Of a stretch of 9,777 nt of DNA, positions 1-6,751 are shown in pieces. Numbering within the stretch: the first letter of the stretch is position 1; each line of letters opens with the position of its first letter. A program made the translations under genes and the position numbers. Below the pieces are notes generated by a model. It was given only the letters and a program-made list of their open reading frames with translations, was not told the origin of the DNA and ran no database searches. Source of the stretch: a bacterium (GTDB taxonomy: Bacteria; AUK180; JAQVHJ01); contig JAQVHJ010000055.1 of assembly GCA_028696285.1 (NCBI GenBank), positions 1 to 9,777 of the forward strand. The letters run 5' to 3'.

Positions 1-1013
1 AATCCCAGGCGTTTAAGCGTATCTTTTATTATTCTCCCGGGAAATAGCCCGGACTTTATTAAAATGTTCCCGATTTTAAATTTTAACTGCCATAAACTCT
101 TCTTCATCTTCCCGTTTCGTATGAGATAACTGAATGATTCAAGATACGGATTATATCCCAAGAGATTTAAATCCTTATACATCATAAGCCAGTTTATCCG
201 GCAATTGGTCTGTTCCGATAAAGATTTTCTCTTTGGAATAAAACCTTCTCGGGCAATTGTTTCGCGAACTTCCTTCTCTGAGTAATCCGGGAAAACATGG
301 AAAGGCAGAAGAATTTTCGGGAATAAACCGCTCTTACCGAACAGGTCGATTATTTTCTTTTTCTCATCCGGAGAAAAGGATGATTCAGGAACATAATTAA
401 AAATACTTCCTTTTGCTGAAATCTCGTCCTTTGTTATTTCATAAAAATAATTTTCTATCTGATCAGGAGAATATCCAATTAAAACGAACGGAGCATTTCT
501 CTTAACAGCTTCTGAAATTAATAAGTGATGCCAGAGCAATGTGCAGAATCCGCAGATCTCCTTTACACTGTCTGTCTCAGGTTTTTTTGTCAATAAGTAA
601 CGGTATCCCTTCTTGAAGATCTCTTTAAAACTATCAATATAAATGTGGTTTATCTTTGTGATTCCCTTGATTTTCTCAATATTTTCAATTGCGGTATCAC
701 TTTCGAATCCGTTATCAATGGTAACTGTAAGTATTCTCAGATGGAAATGTTTTAATAAATAAAATAAAAGGTATGCGCTGTCCTTCCCCCCGCTTAGGCC
801 TAATATAACATCGTATTCTCCTGTCCCACTTTCTACATTCATTGAATTCAGAAATTCTTTGAACAGCTCTTCTTTATTTGAAAACTGCTTTAACTTCTCA
901 GGGTTTGACAGAACGCCGAACTGGGCGGTTCCATTGCAGTAATTACACAAACCGTTTCTATTGATTACGACACCCATAACCTTTGAGTGCAGCAGACATT
1001 TCTTACATTTCAT
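1..1013 (-). CDS. Zinc-ribbon PP-loop ATP pyrophosphatase (N-acetyl sugar amidotransferase-like), 3' end cut by window
   Basis: The minus-strand frame is open from ATG at 1013 to the window edge, giving about 337 codons with no stop, so the C-terminus is missing. Residues 3-26 hold two CxxC pairs, a probable zinc ribbon. SGGKDS near residues 74-79 is the ATP-binding PP-loop of the adenine nucleotide alpha-hydrolase superfamily. A further CxxC (CGFC, about 154-157) follows, as in several PP-loop enzymes that transfer sulfur or nitrogen. The start overlaps the stop of the upstream glycosyltransferase as ATGA; no clear Shine-Dalgarno sequence precedes it, so translational coupling is likely. The family adenylates a carbonyl or base before amidation or thiolation. 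Beside a glycosyltransferase, the commonest reading is an N-acetyl sugar amidotransferase of surface-glycan synthesis. The extra CxxC leaves a TtuA/TtcA-like tRNA thiolation role possible. Fold assignment is firm; substrate is unknown. Confidence 0.8.
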   Translation of the reverse strand, partial: MKCKKCLLHSKVMGVVINRNGLCNYCNGTAQFGVLSNPEKLKQFSNKEELFKEFLNSMNVESGTGEYDVILGLSGGKDSAYLLFYLLKHFHLRILTVTIDNGFESDTAIENIEKIKGITKINHIYIDSFKEIFKKGYRYLLTKKPETDSVKEICGFCTLLWHHLLISEAVKRNAPFVLIGYSPDQIENYFYEITKDEISAKGSIFNYVPESSFSPDEKKKIIDLFGKSGLFPKILLPFHVFPDYSEKEVRETIAREGFIPKRKSLSEQTNCRINWLMMYKDLNLLGYNPYLESFSYLIRNGKMKKSLWQLKFKIGNILIKSGLFPGRIIKDTLKRLG

Positions 1014-2143
1014 TTTACTTCAGGCTTATCTTTCCTGGCTTGATAATAAATCTTTTCAATCCTTGAGGTCCTGTTCTGGTCCGTCATCTTTTTCAGGACA
1101 ATCTCCCTTGCCTTCACCCCGAATTCTTTTGCTTTACCATAATTTTTAAAAAGGAAATCGAAAGCTTCAGCCATTCTTTCGGGATCTTTTATTGGAACGA
1201 CTAAACCGGATACTTTATTTCTTATTAATTCCCCATTACCGGCAACATCCGTTGTTACAATCGGGATTCCGCACGATGCCGCTTCTCTTACTGTCCCGGT
1301 TAAACCTTCATCGGATATTCCGGAAAATGCAAATATATCGAAGCCTGCCATCAGGTTTGGGACATCTTTCCTGAAACCTGTTGTAATTACAAATGATGTA
1401 ACCTGTGGCGGAAGAGCAAATTGCTTCAGCTGTTCTCTTTCTATCCCTACCAGAATAAGATAAATATTTGAATGTGTTTTAAGCAGTATTTTAAATGACT
1501 CTATTAGATATGGTAAGCCCTTTCGCTCTCCGGCATTACCGACAAATCCAATGACTTTTGAATCTTTGACCAGATTGAATTCCTTCCGTAATGTTGATTT
1601 AATTCCGGGTTTGAATTCTCCGGTATCAACACTCCCGTAAACCACTTCTATCTTTTCTTCAGGAATCCCTGCATCATTTACCAGAACATCCTTAACTGCT
1701 TTTGAAACAGCAATGATCTTTTTTATCTTTTCATTCTTATATTTTATCGATCTCCAGAACCCAATCGGGCTTGTAACTCCACGGTTACTGATTAAACTCA
1801 CATCAAGTCCGAGTGTTGCAAAATATGCAAACGTAGTCGCTTTCCCTTTATGGCAATGTATGATATCAAAATTCTCTTCTTGAATAAATCTCCTGAATTC
1901 AATTAATGATTTTATTGAAGAAGGATTTAATTTTATTTTATTCAATTTCATGAATTTTAAAATTACTCCGGTATCCTTGAATATCTCAAAATCACCGTTG
2001 AATTCAGGATTATCTGCAAAAAGAGCAGTTACATTATGTTCCCGCCTGCTTAATTCCTTTGCAAGGCGGTATAACTGAATACCTCCACCGGTGCGAAGTT
2101 TATCCATTAATATGAATTCAAGAATCTTTAACTTACCCTTCAA
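1010..2143 (-). CDS. Glycosyltransferase family 4 (GT-B fold)
   Basis: This 377-aa protein has the two-domain layout of retaining GT4 glycosyltransferases. Near the N-terminus is the glycine-rich acceptor-side loop RTGGGIQ (residues 17-23) after a first beta strand, then IIHCHKGKA (about 95-102). The C-terminal half opens with IGFVGNAGERKG (about 198-209), where the basic residues normally contact the nucleotide-sugar phosphates. It ends with the EX7E-type signature, E279 to E287 within DEGLTGTVREAASCGIP. The length is normal for the family. It would transfer a sugar from a nucleotide sugar to an unknown acceptor, in the cytosol or at the inner membrane face; no transmembrane segment is seen. 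The start is TTG, supported by an AAAAGG sequence nine bases upstream; the first internal ATG (codon 13) would remove the first strand. It sits 2 nt after queF and overlaps the PP-loop gene by 4 nt. Confidence 0.9.
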   Translation of the reverse strand: MKGKLKILEFILMDKLRTGGGIQLYRLAKELSRREHNVTALFADNPEFNGDFEIFKDTGVILKFMKLNKIKLNPSSIKSLIEFRRFIQEENFDIIHCHKGKATTFAYFATLGLDVSLISNRGVTSPIGFWRSIKYKNEKIKKIIAVSKAVKDVLVNDAGIPEEKIEVVYGSVDTGEFKPGIKSTLRKEFNLVKDSKVIGFVGNAGERKGLPYLIESFKILLKTHSNIYLILVGIEREQLKQFALPPQVTSFVITTGFRKDVPNLMAGFDIFAFSGISDEGLTGTVREAASCGIPIVTTDVAGNGELIRNKVSGLVVPIKDPERMAEAFDFLFKNYGKAKEFGVKAREIVLKKMTDQNRTSRIEKIYYQARKDKPEVK

Positions 2144-2145
2144 AA

Positions 2146-2574
2146 CTATCTGCCTTTTCTTTTTCCGGAACTGGAACTCTTTGCTAAACGGGATTTCCTA
2201 TACTCGACATAGACAATATTACTCAACCCGCCGCGAGGTGTGAAATTTCCTTCAACCTTCAGCCATCTCGGAGAACAGGAACTTACACAATCATCTAATA
2301 TCTTATTGACTGCATTCTCTGTAAATATCCCCAAATCACGGTATGATAACAGGTAAAACTTTAACGACTTTAATTCGAGACATTCTTTATCAGGGATGTA
2401 TGTTATCGTAATAGTTCCAAAATCAGGCAACCCGGTCTTGGGACAAACAGAAGTAAACTCATCTGTCTCAATAACAATAGTATAATCCTTCTTATATTGA
2501 TTCGGCCAGGTCTCAATTTTAGGCAGTCTCTTTGTTACCCCCATCTGAGCATGTTTATCTGTGTACTCTTTCAT
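2146..2574 (-). CDS. queF: NADPH-dependent 7-cyano-7-deazaguanine (preQ0) reductase QueF, type I
   Basis: This 142-aa protein matches the single-domain (type I, Bacillus-like) QueF family, which reduces the nitrile of preQ0 to the aminomethyl group of preQ1 in queuosine biosynthesis, in the cytosol, using NADPH. FTSVCPKTGLPDFG (residues 40-53) carries the nucleophilic Cys44 that forms the thioimide and the acidic Asp51. ELKSLKFY (67-74) is the QueF signature for NADPH binding. FTPRGG (111-116) is also typical. One oddity: where Bacillus subtilis QueF has His-Glu (FHED), this protein has Thr85-Glu86 (FTEN), so the conserved histidine is replaced. The C-terminus ends in a Ser/Lys/Arg-rich tail. 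A strong Shine-Dalgarno sequence (AGGAG, 7 nt before ATG) sets the start. It lies 3 nt after the ligase-like gene. No queC, queD or queE is present in the window. Family assignment is very secure. Confidence 0.95.
   Translation of the reverse strand: MKEYTDKHAQMGVTKRLPKIETWPNQYKKDYTIVIETDEFTSVCPKTGLPDFGTITITYIPDKECLELKSLKFYLLSYRDLGIFTENAVNKILDDCVSSCSPRWLKVEGNFTPRGGLSNIVYVEYRKSRLAKSSSSGKRKGR
2153..2158 (-). promoter_or_regulatory. Ribosome binding site supporting the TTG start of the glycosyltransferase
   Basis: AAAAGG on the minus strand lies 9 nt before the TTG at 2143 and within the last sense codons of queF. The in-frame ATG at 2107 has no comparable site, and starting there would delete the first beta strand of the GT-B fold. 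Together these favour TTG and suggest coupling to queF translation. Confidence 0.55.
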
Positions 2575-2577
2575 CTA

Positions 2578-3804
2578 TTATCTCCTTTCATAAACAAATC
2601 CCTTTTCAGGAACCATTCTCTTTTTTAATTTCCCCTTTGAAACTAACTGGTCAAGCCGGTCAACTAAATAATTTGTAGGAAGATGAACCTTATCATAGAT
2701 CTCAGCAAGCTCAGACCTGATATAAATCTGTTCAAGTATAAAATCATCTATATTAATCGGTTTCAATGTTTCTAACTCAGGGGCATTCTCAAGATACTCT
2801 TCAAAAAAACTCTTATTCTTCATTATCCTAACCATCTCTGCTGTATATGCATACTGATCGGGTAAATGGCTGAATATCTCCGCCTTGAAATCAGCCTGGG
2901 TCTGCTTCTTCTTTATCATTTGAAGGATCAATTTGAAATCATTCTTTGAACAGCCGAATTTGGAAAATACATTCCGGGTCCTGTCAAATAATTCCAACAA
3001 CAGCTCTGACGGCGTTGTTGCCTTTCCATTTACTGTGAACTCTGACTGTAATCCAAACTTCGTTGCCTGGATCCTGTTTATCATATTTTCTAAATATTCA
3101 CTTTTTGAGACAGAGAAATTCCTCTCTGTTTCAGCAAAACCTAAGATTGAAAGGCCGGAAAATGCGGCATACTCAATCATGAAACGTAATGAGGATGCAC
3201 TGTCTCCGCACCTTAATTCTATTGTAGGTTTATATTGGAATTTAACACAAGTATCATCTCCCCAGACAAAATACAAGTAATCAGGATTGACTATCCTTCT
3301 TGGCATTGAACACCAATCAGCATTGTCAGACATTCTGTAACTTTTAAAATCGCCTGACTTTATCTTTGTTACAGGGGAGTTACAGGATAATGCAATGAAT
3401 GCAGGAACATACTTGCTGAATTTATTCGCAACTTGGTTGGCTAAGGAAACATCTGTAATCGTTCCTATATGAACATGAAGCCCGAACGCTCGACCGTAGA
3501 TTTCAAATGCGGAGCTGGGATAAAAATGCATATTCTTCTCTTTGCAGATATCCAAAACTGAATTATACATTTCATTTGTTTTCTTCACATGTTCATTAAA
3601 CGATTCCAAAATCCCGCTCCGGATTTCAAATATAACCTCGCCTATTCTCCACATACCGTCAGGTCCTGTCCTGCTGTAAGGGAATTTCGAGCACATCTTC
3701 CTCACAACAGAATCAAGAACTTCCTTACTTTGAATATGATAACCTTCCGTTAATAATGCGGTCTCCCATTCATATCCTAATGTGATTTTATCAAATAATT
3801 TCAT
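2578..3804 (-). CDS. GCS2/YbdK-type carboxylate-amine ligase-like protein
   Basis: This 408-aa protein resembles the glutamate-cysteine ligase family 2 (GCS2, YbdK-like) fold. GYEWE near residues 10-14 fits the first metal/ATP-binding glutamate strand (family form GxExE). GLHVHIG (108-114) is the hallmark histidine motif. IALSCNSPV (137-145) matches the ALSxxSP helix. TIELRCGD (194-201) matches the family's ExRxxD strand. Family members condense a carboxylate with an amine using ATP, often making gamma-glutamyl compounds; the substrate here cannot be read from the sequence. The last ~50 residues (HLPTNYLVDRLDQLVSKGKL, then a Lys/Arg-rich hairpin) look like a small winged-helix module not typical of YbdK. 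A Shine-Dalgarno sequence (AGGGG, 6 nt upstream) supports the ATG. It lies 1 nt after the 493-aa gene and 3 nt before queF. Fold is likely; function is inferred. Confidence 0.75.
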   Translation of the reverse strand: MKLFDKITLGYEWETALLTEGYHIQSKEVLDSVVRKMCSKFPYSRTGPDGMWRIGEVIFEIRSGILESFNEHVKKTNEMYNSVLDICKEKNMHFYPSSAFEIYGRAFGLHVHIGTITDVSLANQVANKFSKYVPAFIALSCNSPVTKIKSGDFKSYRMSDNADWCSMPRRIVNPDYLYFVWGDDTCVKFQYKPTIELRCGDSASSLRFMIEYAAFSGLSILGFAETERNFSVSKSEYLENMINRIQATKFGLQSEFTVNGKATTPSELLLELFDRTRNVFSKFGCSKNDFKLILQMIKKKQTQADFKAEIFSHLPDQYAYTAEMVRIMKNKSFFEEYLENAPELETLKPINIDDFILEQIYIRSELAEIYDKVHLPTNYLVDRLDQLVSKGKLKKRMVPEKGFVYERR

Positions 3805-3805
3805 T

Positions 3806-5287
3806 CTAATCCCCTATTTTAATCCTCTTTTTCCCGATTACTAAATTTACATCTTTGATGTCGGAAGAGAATGTTGAATGGTAAAGTGTAAAACCGGGAA
3901 ATAATTTCTCTGCCCTGAATTGAATTTTCTTATTGCCTGCCTGTATGTGTGATTTAATCGTGTTTTTATTCTCTTTCTTGAAATTTATCTTAAAGATGTT
4001 TTTCCTGTTATGGCCTTTATTTAAGATATAAAAATTATCATCCTTATAAATTAAACGCCCTTGTATCGTGAAAAGTTGCTGGCTTACTTTATGCGATTTT
4101 GTTAACTTCTTCTCATCCTGATTCCCGTTTATTACAATACAGTTGTCATTGTGGCCAAGTGTCATTTCACCATTCTTTCCTGCAGGATAAACCTGGATAA
4201 TTATATCATCTGTCTTATGATCTGCGAATCCGAATAATACAACCGACTGATTTGAATATCGTAACTCAGACCAGTACCTTTTAACTTCAGGACTGAATAA
4301 CTCTTCATAGGTCTCCGTCAAACCGGGTATAAAATACCTCGTATTGGGTGCTGGACCGAAATTAAAAACGGAGTTGAAATACGGATTTATCAAAAAATCC
4401 TTCTTCTTCCCGTAAGCTATTTCATAAAGAGAAACTAAAACCGGAAGTTCCTTCAGGAAAGAATAATTCTTAGTAATAGTAAAACCTTTCTTCTTAAACT
4501 CAAATCTACATGAATCAGATTTAGATAAAACCTTCTTGAATTTCTTCCCTGAAGAATCAGGGATTTCCTTCCCCTTAACAGACATATCTGTAGAAGGAAA
4601 AGATACCTTATCTGTTTTTGAATACAATGCAAAAAAAGAAAAAAATGGATTTATCTCTTCTTCCATAGCGATTGAATTGATCCCGGCTCCACGTTCACAG
4701 TCAATACTGATCATTAAATAATCATTCGATAACACCGGATACTTCTCCTGCTTCCGGAATACATCCCCTTCAAACTTAATTCCTTTATTCAGCTCAGCGG
4801 GTTTTGCTATATATGCAATAAAGTCTTTCCCTAATTCCTTAATGTAAACGGGACCAAAATCTGCTTTTGTTATCCTGAACGAAATGTCATACGAAGATAT
4901 TCCATCATCTAAAAACAACTTGGCAATCTCTTTCTTTCGTGAATTTAAAATGGTTATGTATGACTTATCAAGATTACGATGACTCCTGACTATAACGGTT
5001 GTCTCAATAAAATTCGAAGCGTCCGGAATAAGAATTTTATCATTAAAATCAACAGGGTAGAACACTTCACAGAGCTCTGTATCCGTAAGAATTACCTCTT
5101 CCCCCTTCTTAAAATCACTGCCTGTCCTAAAACTTCTGAGAATCTTCCCGGAAATACTCTTGCTAACCTTGAACTTACCAAACCCCTTAAATATTCCCCG
5201 AAAAGAATCAAGAGTCAACTCCGCTTCCTTCCATTCACCCTTAGGTGAAATCACCTTGATTTTTTTTATTTTAGCTTTTATTTTCAT
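3806..5287 (-). CDS. Hypothetical beta-rich cytoplasmic protein, first gene of the operon
   Basis: I do not recognise this 493-aa protein. It has no signal peptide, lipobox or transmembrane helix, so it is probably cytoplasmic. It is very rich in lysine, aromatic residues and alternating hydrophobic patterns, suggesting mostly beta structure. A central part (about 190-300, including SIDCERGAGINSI and NYSFLKELPVLVSLYEI) and a part near 310-360 (NSVFNFGPAPNTRYFIPGL) vaguely recall carbohydrate-active beta-sandwich or mutarotase-like folds, but no catalytic signature stands out. The N-terminal ~90 residues, with FKKGEEVILTDTEL, could be a small beta-barrel domain. It is promoter-proximal: the ATG is 27 nt from the -10 box, with a weak AGTGAG ribosome site. 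Its stop is 1 nt from the ligase-like gene, implying a shared role with it. The coding call rests on length, uninterrupted frame and operon position. Confidence 0.75.
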   Translation of the reverse strand: MKIKAKIKKIKVISPKGEWKEAELTLDSFRGIFKGFGKFKVSKSISGKILRSFRTGSDFKKGEEVILTDTELCEVFYPVDFNDKILIPDASNFIETTVIVRSHRNLDKSYITILNSRKKEIAKLFLDDGISSYDISFRITKADFGPVYIKELGKDFIAYIAKPAELNKGIKFEGDVFRKQEKYPVLSNDYLMISIDCERGAGINSIAMEEEINPFFSFFALYSKTDKVSFPSTDMSVKGKEIPDSSGKKFKKVLSKSDSCRFEFKKKGFTITKNYSFLKELPVLVSLYEIAYGKKKDFLINPYFNSVFNFGPAPNTRYFIPGLTETYEELFSPEVKRYWSELRYSNQSVVLFGFADHKTDDIIIQVYPAGKNGEMTLGHNDNCIVINGNQDEKKLTKSHKVSQQLFTIQGRLIYKDDNFYILNKGHNRKNIFKINFKKENKNTIKSHIQAGNKKIQFRAEKLFPGFTLYHSTFSSDIKDVNLVIGKKRIKIGD

Positions 5288-5313
5288 CTTTTCTCACTTT
5301 AAAAATTTCACTT

Positions 5314-5342
5314 ATTTTATCATAAATGCCTCAATATGTCAA
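5314..5342 (-). promoter_or_regulatory. Sigma-70-type promoter for the five-gene minus-strand operon
   Basis: On the minus strand TTGACA (5337-5342) is followed by exactly 17 nt and TAAAAT (5314-5319). Both hexamers are at or one base from consensus and the spacing is ideal. The predicted start of transcription is near 5307, leaving a leader of about 20 nt before the ATG at 5287. No operator or riboswitch fits in so short a leader; in particular no preQ1 riboswitch precedes this operon. Confidence 0.75.
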
Positions 5343-5346
5343 TAAA

Positions 5347-5378
5347 AAAAGGGACATGGGTGTAGAAAAGGGACAGTC
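5347..5378 (+). repeat. Short repeat-like element with two AAAAGGGACA units
   Basis: AAAAGGGACA occurs at 5347-5356 and again at 5366-5375, a 19-bp period, the second continuing as GGGACAGTC. Elements with GGGACAGTC or GGGACGGTTC cores are common remnants of dispersed intergenic repeats linked to REP-associated tyrosine transposases. A related core is found at 9105-9120 on the opposite strand. The left edge lies within 5 bp of the -35 box of the operon promoter. The repeat-family identity is inferred from resemblance only; no transposase or full palindrome is visible here. Confidence 0.35.
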
Positions 5379-5656
5379 AGTCAATTTCGTTTCATTTTAT
5401 AATCAGAGAAAATTGTCTAAAAAATCCATGAATGGAAAATGTTGTTTTAAAGAAAGTTAATACAAAGTCTAAAGTGAAGAGAAAGAATATGACGATCTAA
5501 GGATAAATAAGCAATAAAATTAATTATTGTTCTCTTGATTGCATGCTTGTGTTTCAACACCTGTGTCAATGAACGGAAAATTACACCGGCTTTCAGTCCC
5601 ATTACCAGCGTTAATAATTGGATTTTGAAATTCGATTTTCCTCAAAATTAAAAAGA
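5379..5656. other. Intergenic stretch between divergent transcription units, no gene recognised
   Basis: About 280 AT-rich bases lie between the repeat-like element and the rightward promoter. I see no RNA gene, no transposase fragment and no convincing terminator. A small GTGTT/AACAC inverted repeat at 5549-5560 and a TTTTGA/TCAAAA pair just upstream of the rightward -35 box are too short to call. A 51-codon minus-strand frame (5447-5602) lacks a ribosome site and recognisable content. The stretch may be decayed sequence left by an insertion. Confidence 0.4.
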
Positions 5657-5685
5657 TTGACATCACAGAAAATAAATGATATACT
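5657..5685 (+). promoter_or_regulatory. Sigma-70-type promoter for the P-type ATPase gene
   Basis: TTGACA (5657-5662), a 17-nt spacer and TATACT (5680-5685) form a near-perfect promoter reading rightward. The predicted transcript start is near 5692, giving a leader of about 28 nt that contains AAGGAAG upstream of the ATG at 5720. It is divergent from the operon promoter, with about 315 bp between the two -35 boxes. Confidence 0.8.
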
Positions 5686-5719
5686 TTAATTAAATATTAA
5701 ATCAAGGAAGAAACATTAT

Positions 5720-6751
5720 ATGTCATTAACTGAAGAACAGGTAAAAACACTTACAGGTTTATCTGACTCAGAAGTTTCTGAACAACTAAAAAAAAGCGGA
5801 TATAATGAATTGCAATCAGCTAAGAAGAGAACTTTATTTAATATTATTTTTGAAGTTTTGAAAGAACCTATGTTTTTATTACTTCTTATTTGTGGTGGAT
5901 TATATGTAATTTTAGGTGATATTAAAGAAGCATTAATGTTATTGGGATTTGTTTTTGTAATTATCGGGATTACCGTTTATCAAGAAGGAAAAACTGAAAA
6001 AGCCTTAGATGCCCTTCGGGATTTATCTAGTCCCCGGGCATTTGTAATAAGGAATAGTGAGAAGAAGAGAATTCCTGGACGTGAAGTTGTGTGCGGAGAC
6101 ATTATTATTTTAGCAGAGGGTGATCGTATTCCTGCCGACGGAGTATTATTATGGGGAATTAATCTATCGGTTGATGAATCAATTTTAACGGGAGAATCTG
6201 TTCCTGTGCGGAAATTATCCGGATCTCAAAAAGACAGTATGCAAAGACCTGGTGGAGATGATTTATCCTCGTTATATTCGGGAACCTTGGTAGTCCAGGG
6301 ACAAGGTGTGTTTATTGTGAAATCTACCGGTATCAATACAGAAATGGGAAAAATCGGGACTGCCATATCTGAACAGAAAACTGAGTCTACTCCCCTTCAG
6401 AAAGAAATAAAAAAACTTGTTACATTTATTTTTTCTTTCGCAGTAATTATTTGTTTAATTCTGATAATCTATTATTCTCTCACTCATAAAGGTGGATTAT
6501 TAAATGGCATTCTTTTCGGAATTACTCTGGCAATGGCTATGCTGCCGGAAGAATTCCCGGTTGTTCTGACTGTCTTTCTTGCCCTCGGTGCTTGGAGAAT
6601 TTCTCAAAAAAAAGTTTTAACCAGAAGAATTTCAGCAGTTGAAACTTTAGGAGCTTCAACTGTTTTATGCGTAGATAAGACAGGGACTTTAACTCAGAAT
6701 AAAATGTCTATAAGTAAATTATTTCTGCTGGATAAGCACTTGATATTGTAA
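5720..6751 (+). CDS. P-type cation-transporting ATPase, N-terminal part of a frameshifted gene
   Basis: These 343 codons encode the N-terminal half of a type II (PMR1/SERCA-like, probably Ca2+) P-type ATPase of the inner membrane. In order: a cytosolic N-terminal helical segment (LSDSEVSEQLKKSGYNEL) typical of the cation-ATPase N domain; helices M1-M2 (about 50-88); the actuator domain with TGES at 157-160 for dephosphorylation; helices M3-M4 (about 235-290) with PEEFP at 276-280, the ion-site unwinding in M4; then DKTGT at 319-323, whose Asp319 is phosphorylated by ATP. The frame then meets TAA at 6749-6751, where family members continue into the nucleotide-binding domain. The start ATG follows AAGGAAG and a strong promoter. 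On its own this fragment cannot bind ATP or couple transport. PEEFP instead of PEGLP makes ion specificity uncertain. Confidence 0.85.
   Translation: MSLTEEQVKTLTGLSDSEVSEQLKKSGYNELQSAKKRTLFNIIFEVLKEPMFLLLLICGGLYVILGDIKEALMLLGFVFVIIGITVYQEGKTEKALDALRDLSSPRAFVIRNSEKKRIPGREVVCGDIIILAEGDRIPADGVLLWGINLSVDESILTGESVPVRKLSGSQKDSMQRPGGDDLSSLYSGTLVVQGQGVFIVKSTGINTEMGKIGTAISEQKTESTPLQKEIKKLVTFIFSFAVIICLILIIYYSLTHKGGLLNGILFGITLAMAMLPEEFPVVLTVFLALGAWRISQKKVLTRRISAVETLGASTVLCVDKTGTLTQNKMSISKLFLLDKHLIL
6733..6751 (+). other. Frameshift junction within the P-type ATPase gene
   Basis: The upstream frame stops with TAA at 6749-6751; the downstream frame is closed by TAA at 6733-6735 and opens at 6736. The change of frame must fall in this 19-base interval and equals loss of one base (or gain of two, or a -1 ribosomal shift). 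The interval has no run of three identical bases before the stop and no XXXYYYZ slippery heptamer; the A-run at 6750-6754 begins inside the stop codon, so slippage there cannot bypass it. A real indel mutation or an assembly error is more likely than programmed recoding. Confidence 0.8.

Noticed and set aside
961..1374. Short plus-strand open frames opposite the glycosyltransferase and PP-loop genes
   Set aside because: They are antisense to well-supported coding sequence and show no family features.
5288..5313. preQ1 riboswitch upstream of the queF-containing operon
   Set aside because: The leader after the predicted transcription start is only about 20 nt, too short for the aptamer, and no matching motif is present.
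2933..5345. Plus-strand open frames opposite the ligase-like and 493-aa genes
   Set aside because: Each lies antisense to a longer supported gene and looks like low-complexity shadow translation.
5549..5560. GTGTT/AACAC hairpin as a regulatory or RNA element
   Set aside because: A five-base stem with a two-base loop does not extend and has no supporting context.
5447..5602. 51-codon minus-strand open frame in the intergenic stretch
   Set aside because: No ribosome binding site, no recognisable motif, and the length is not beyond chance for this region.
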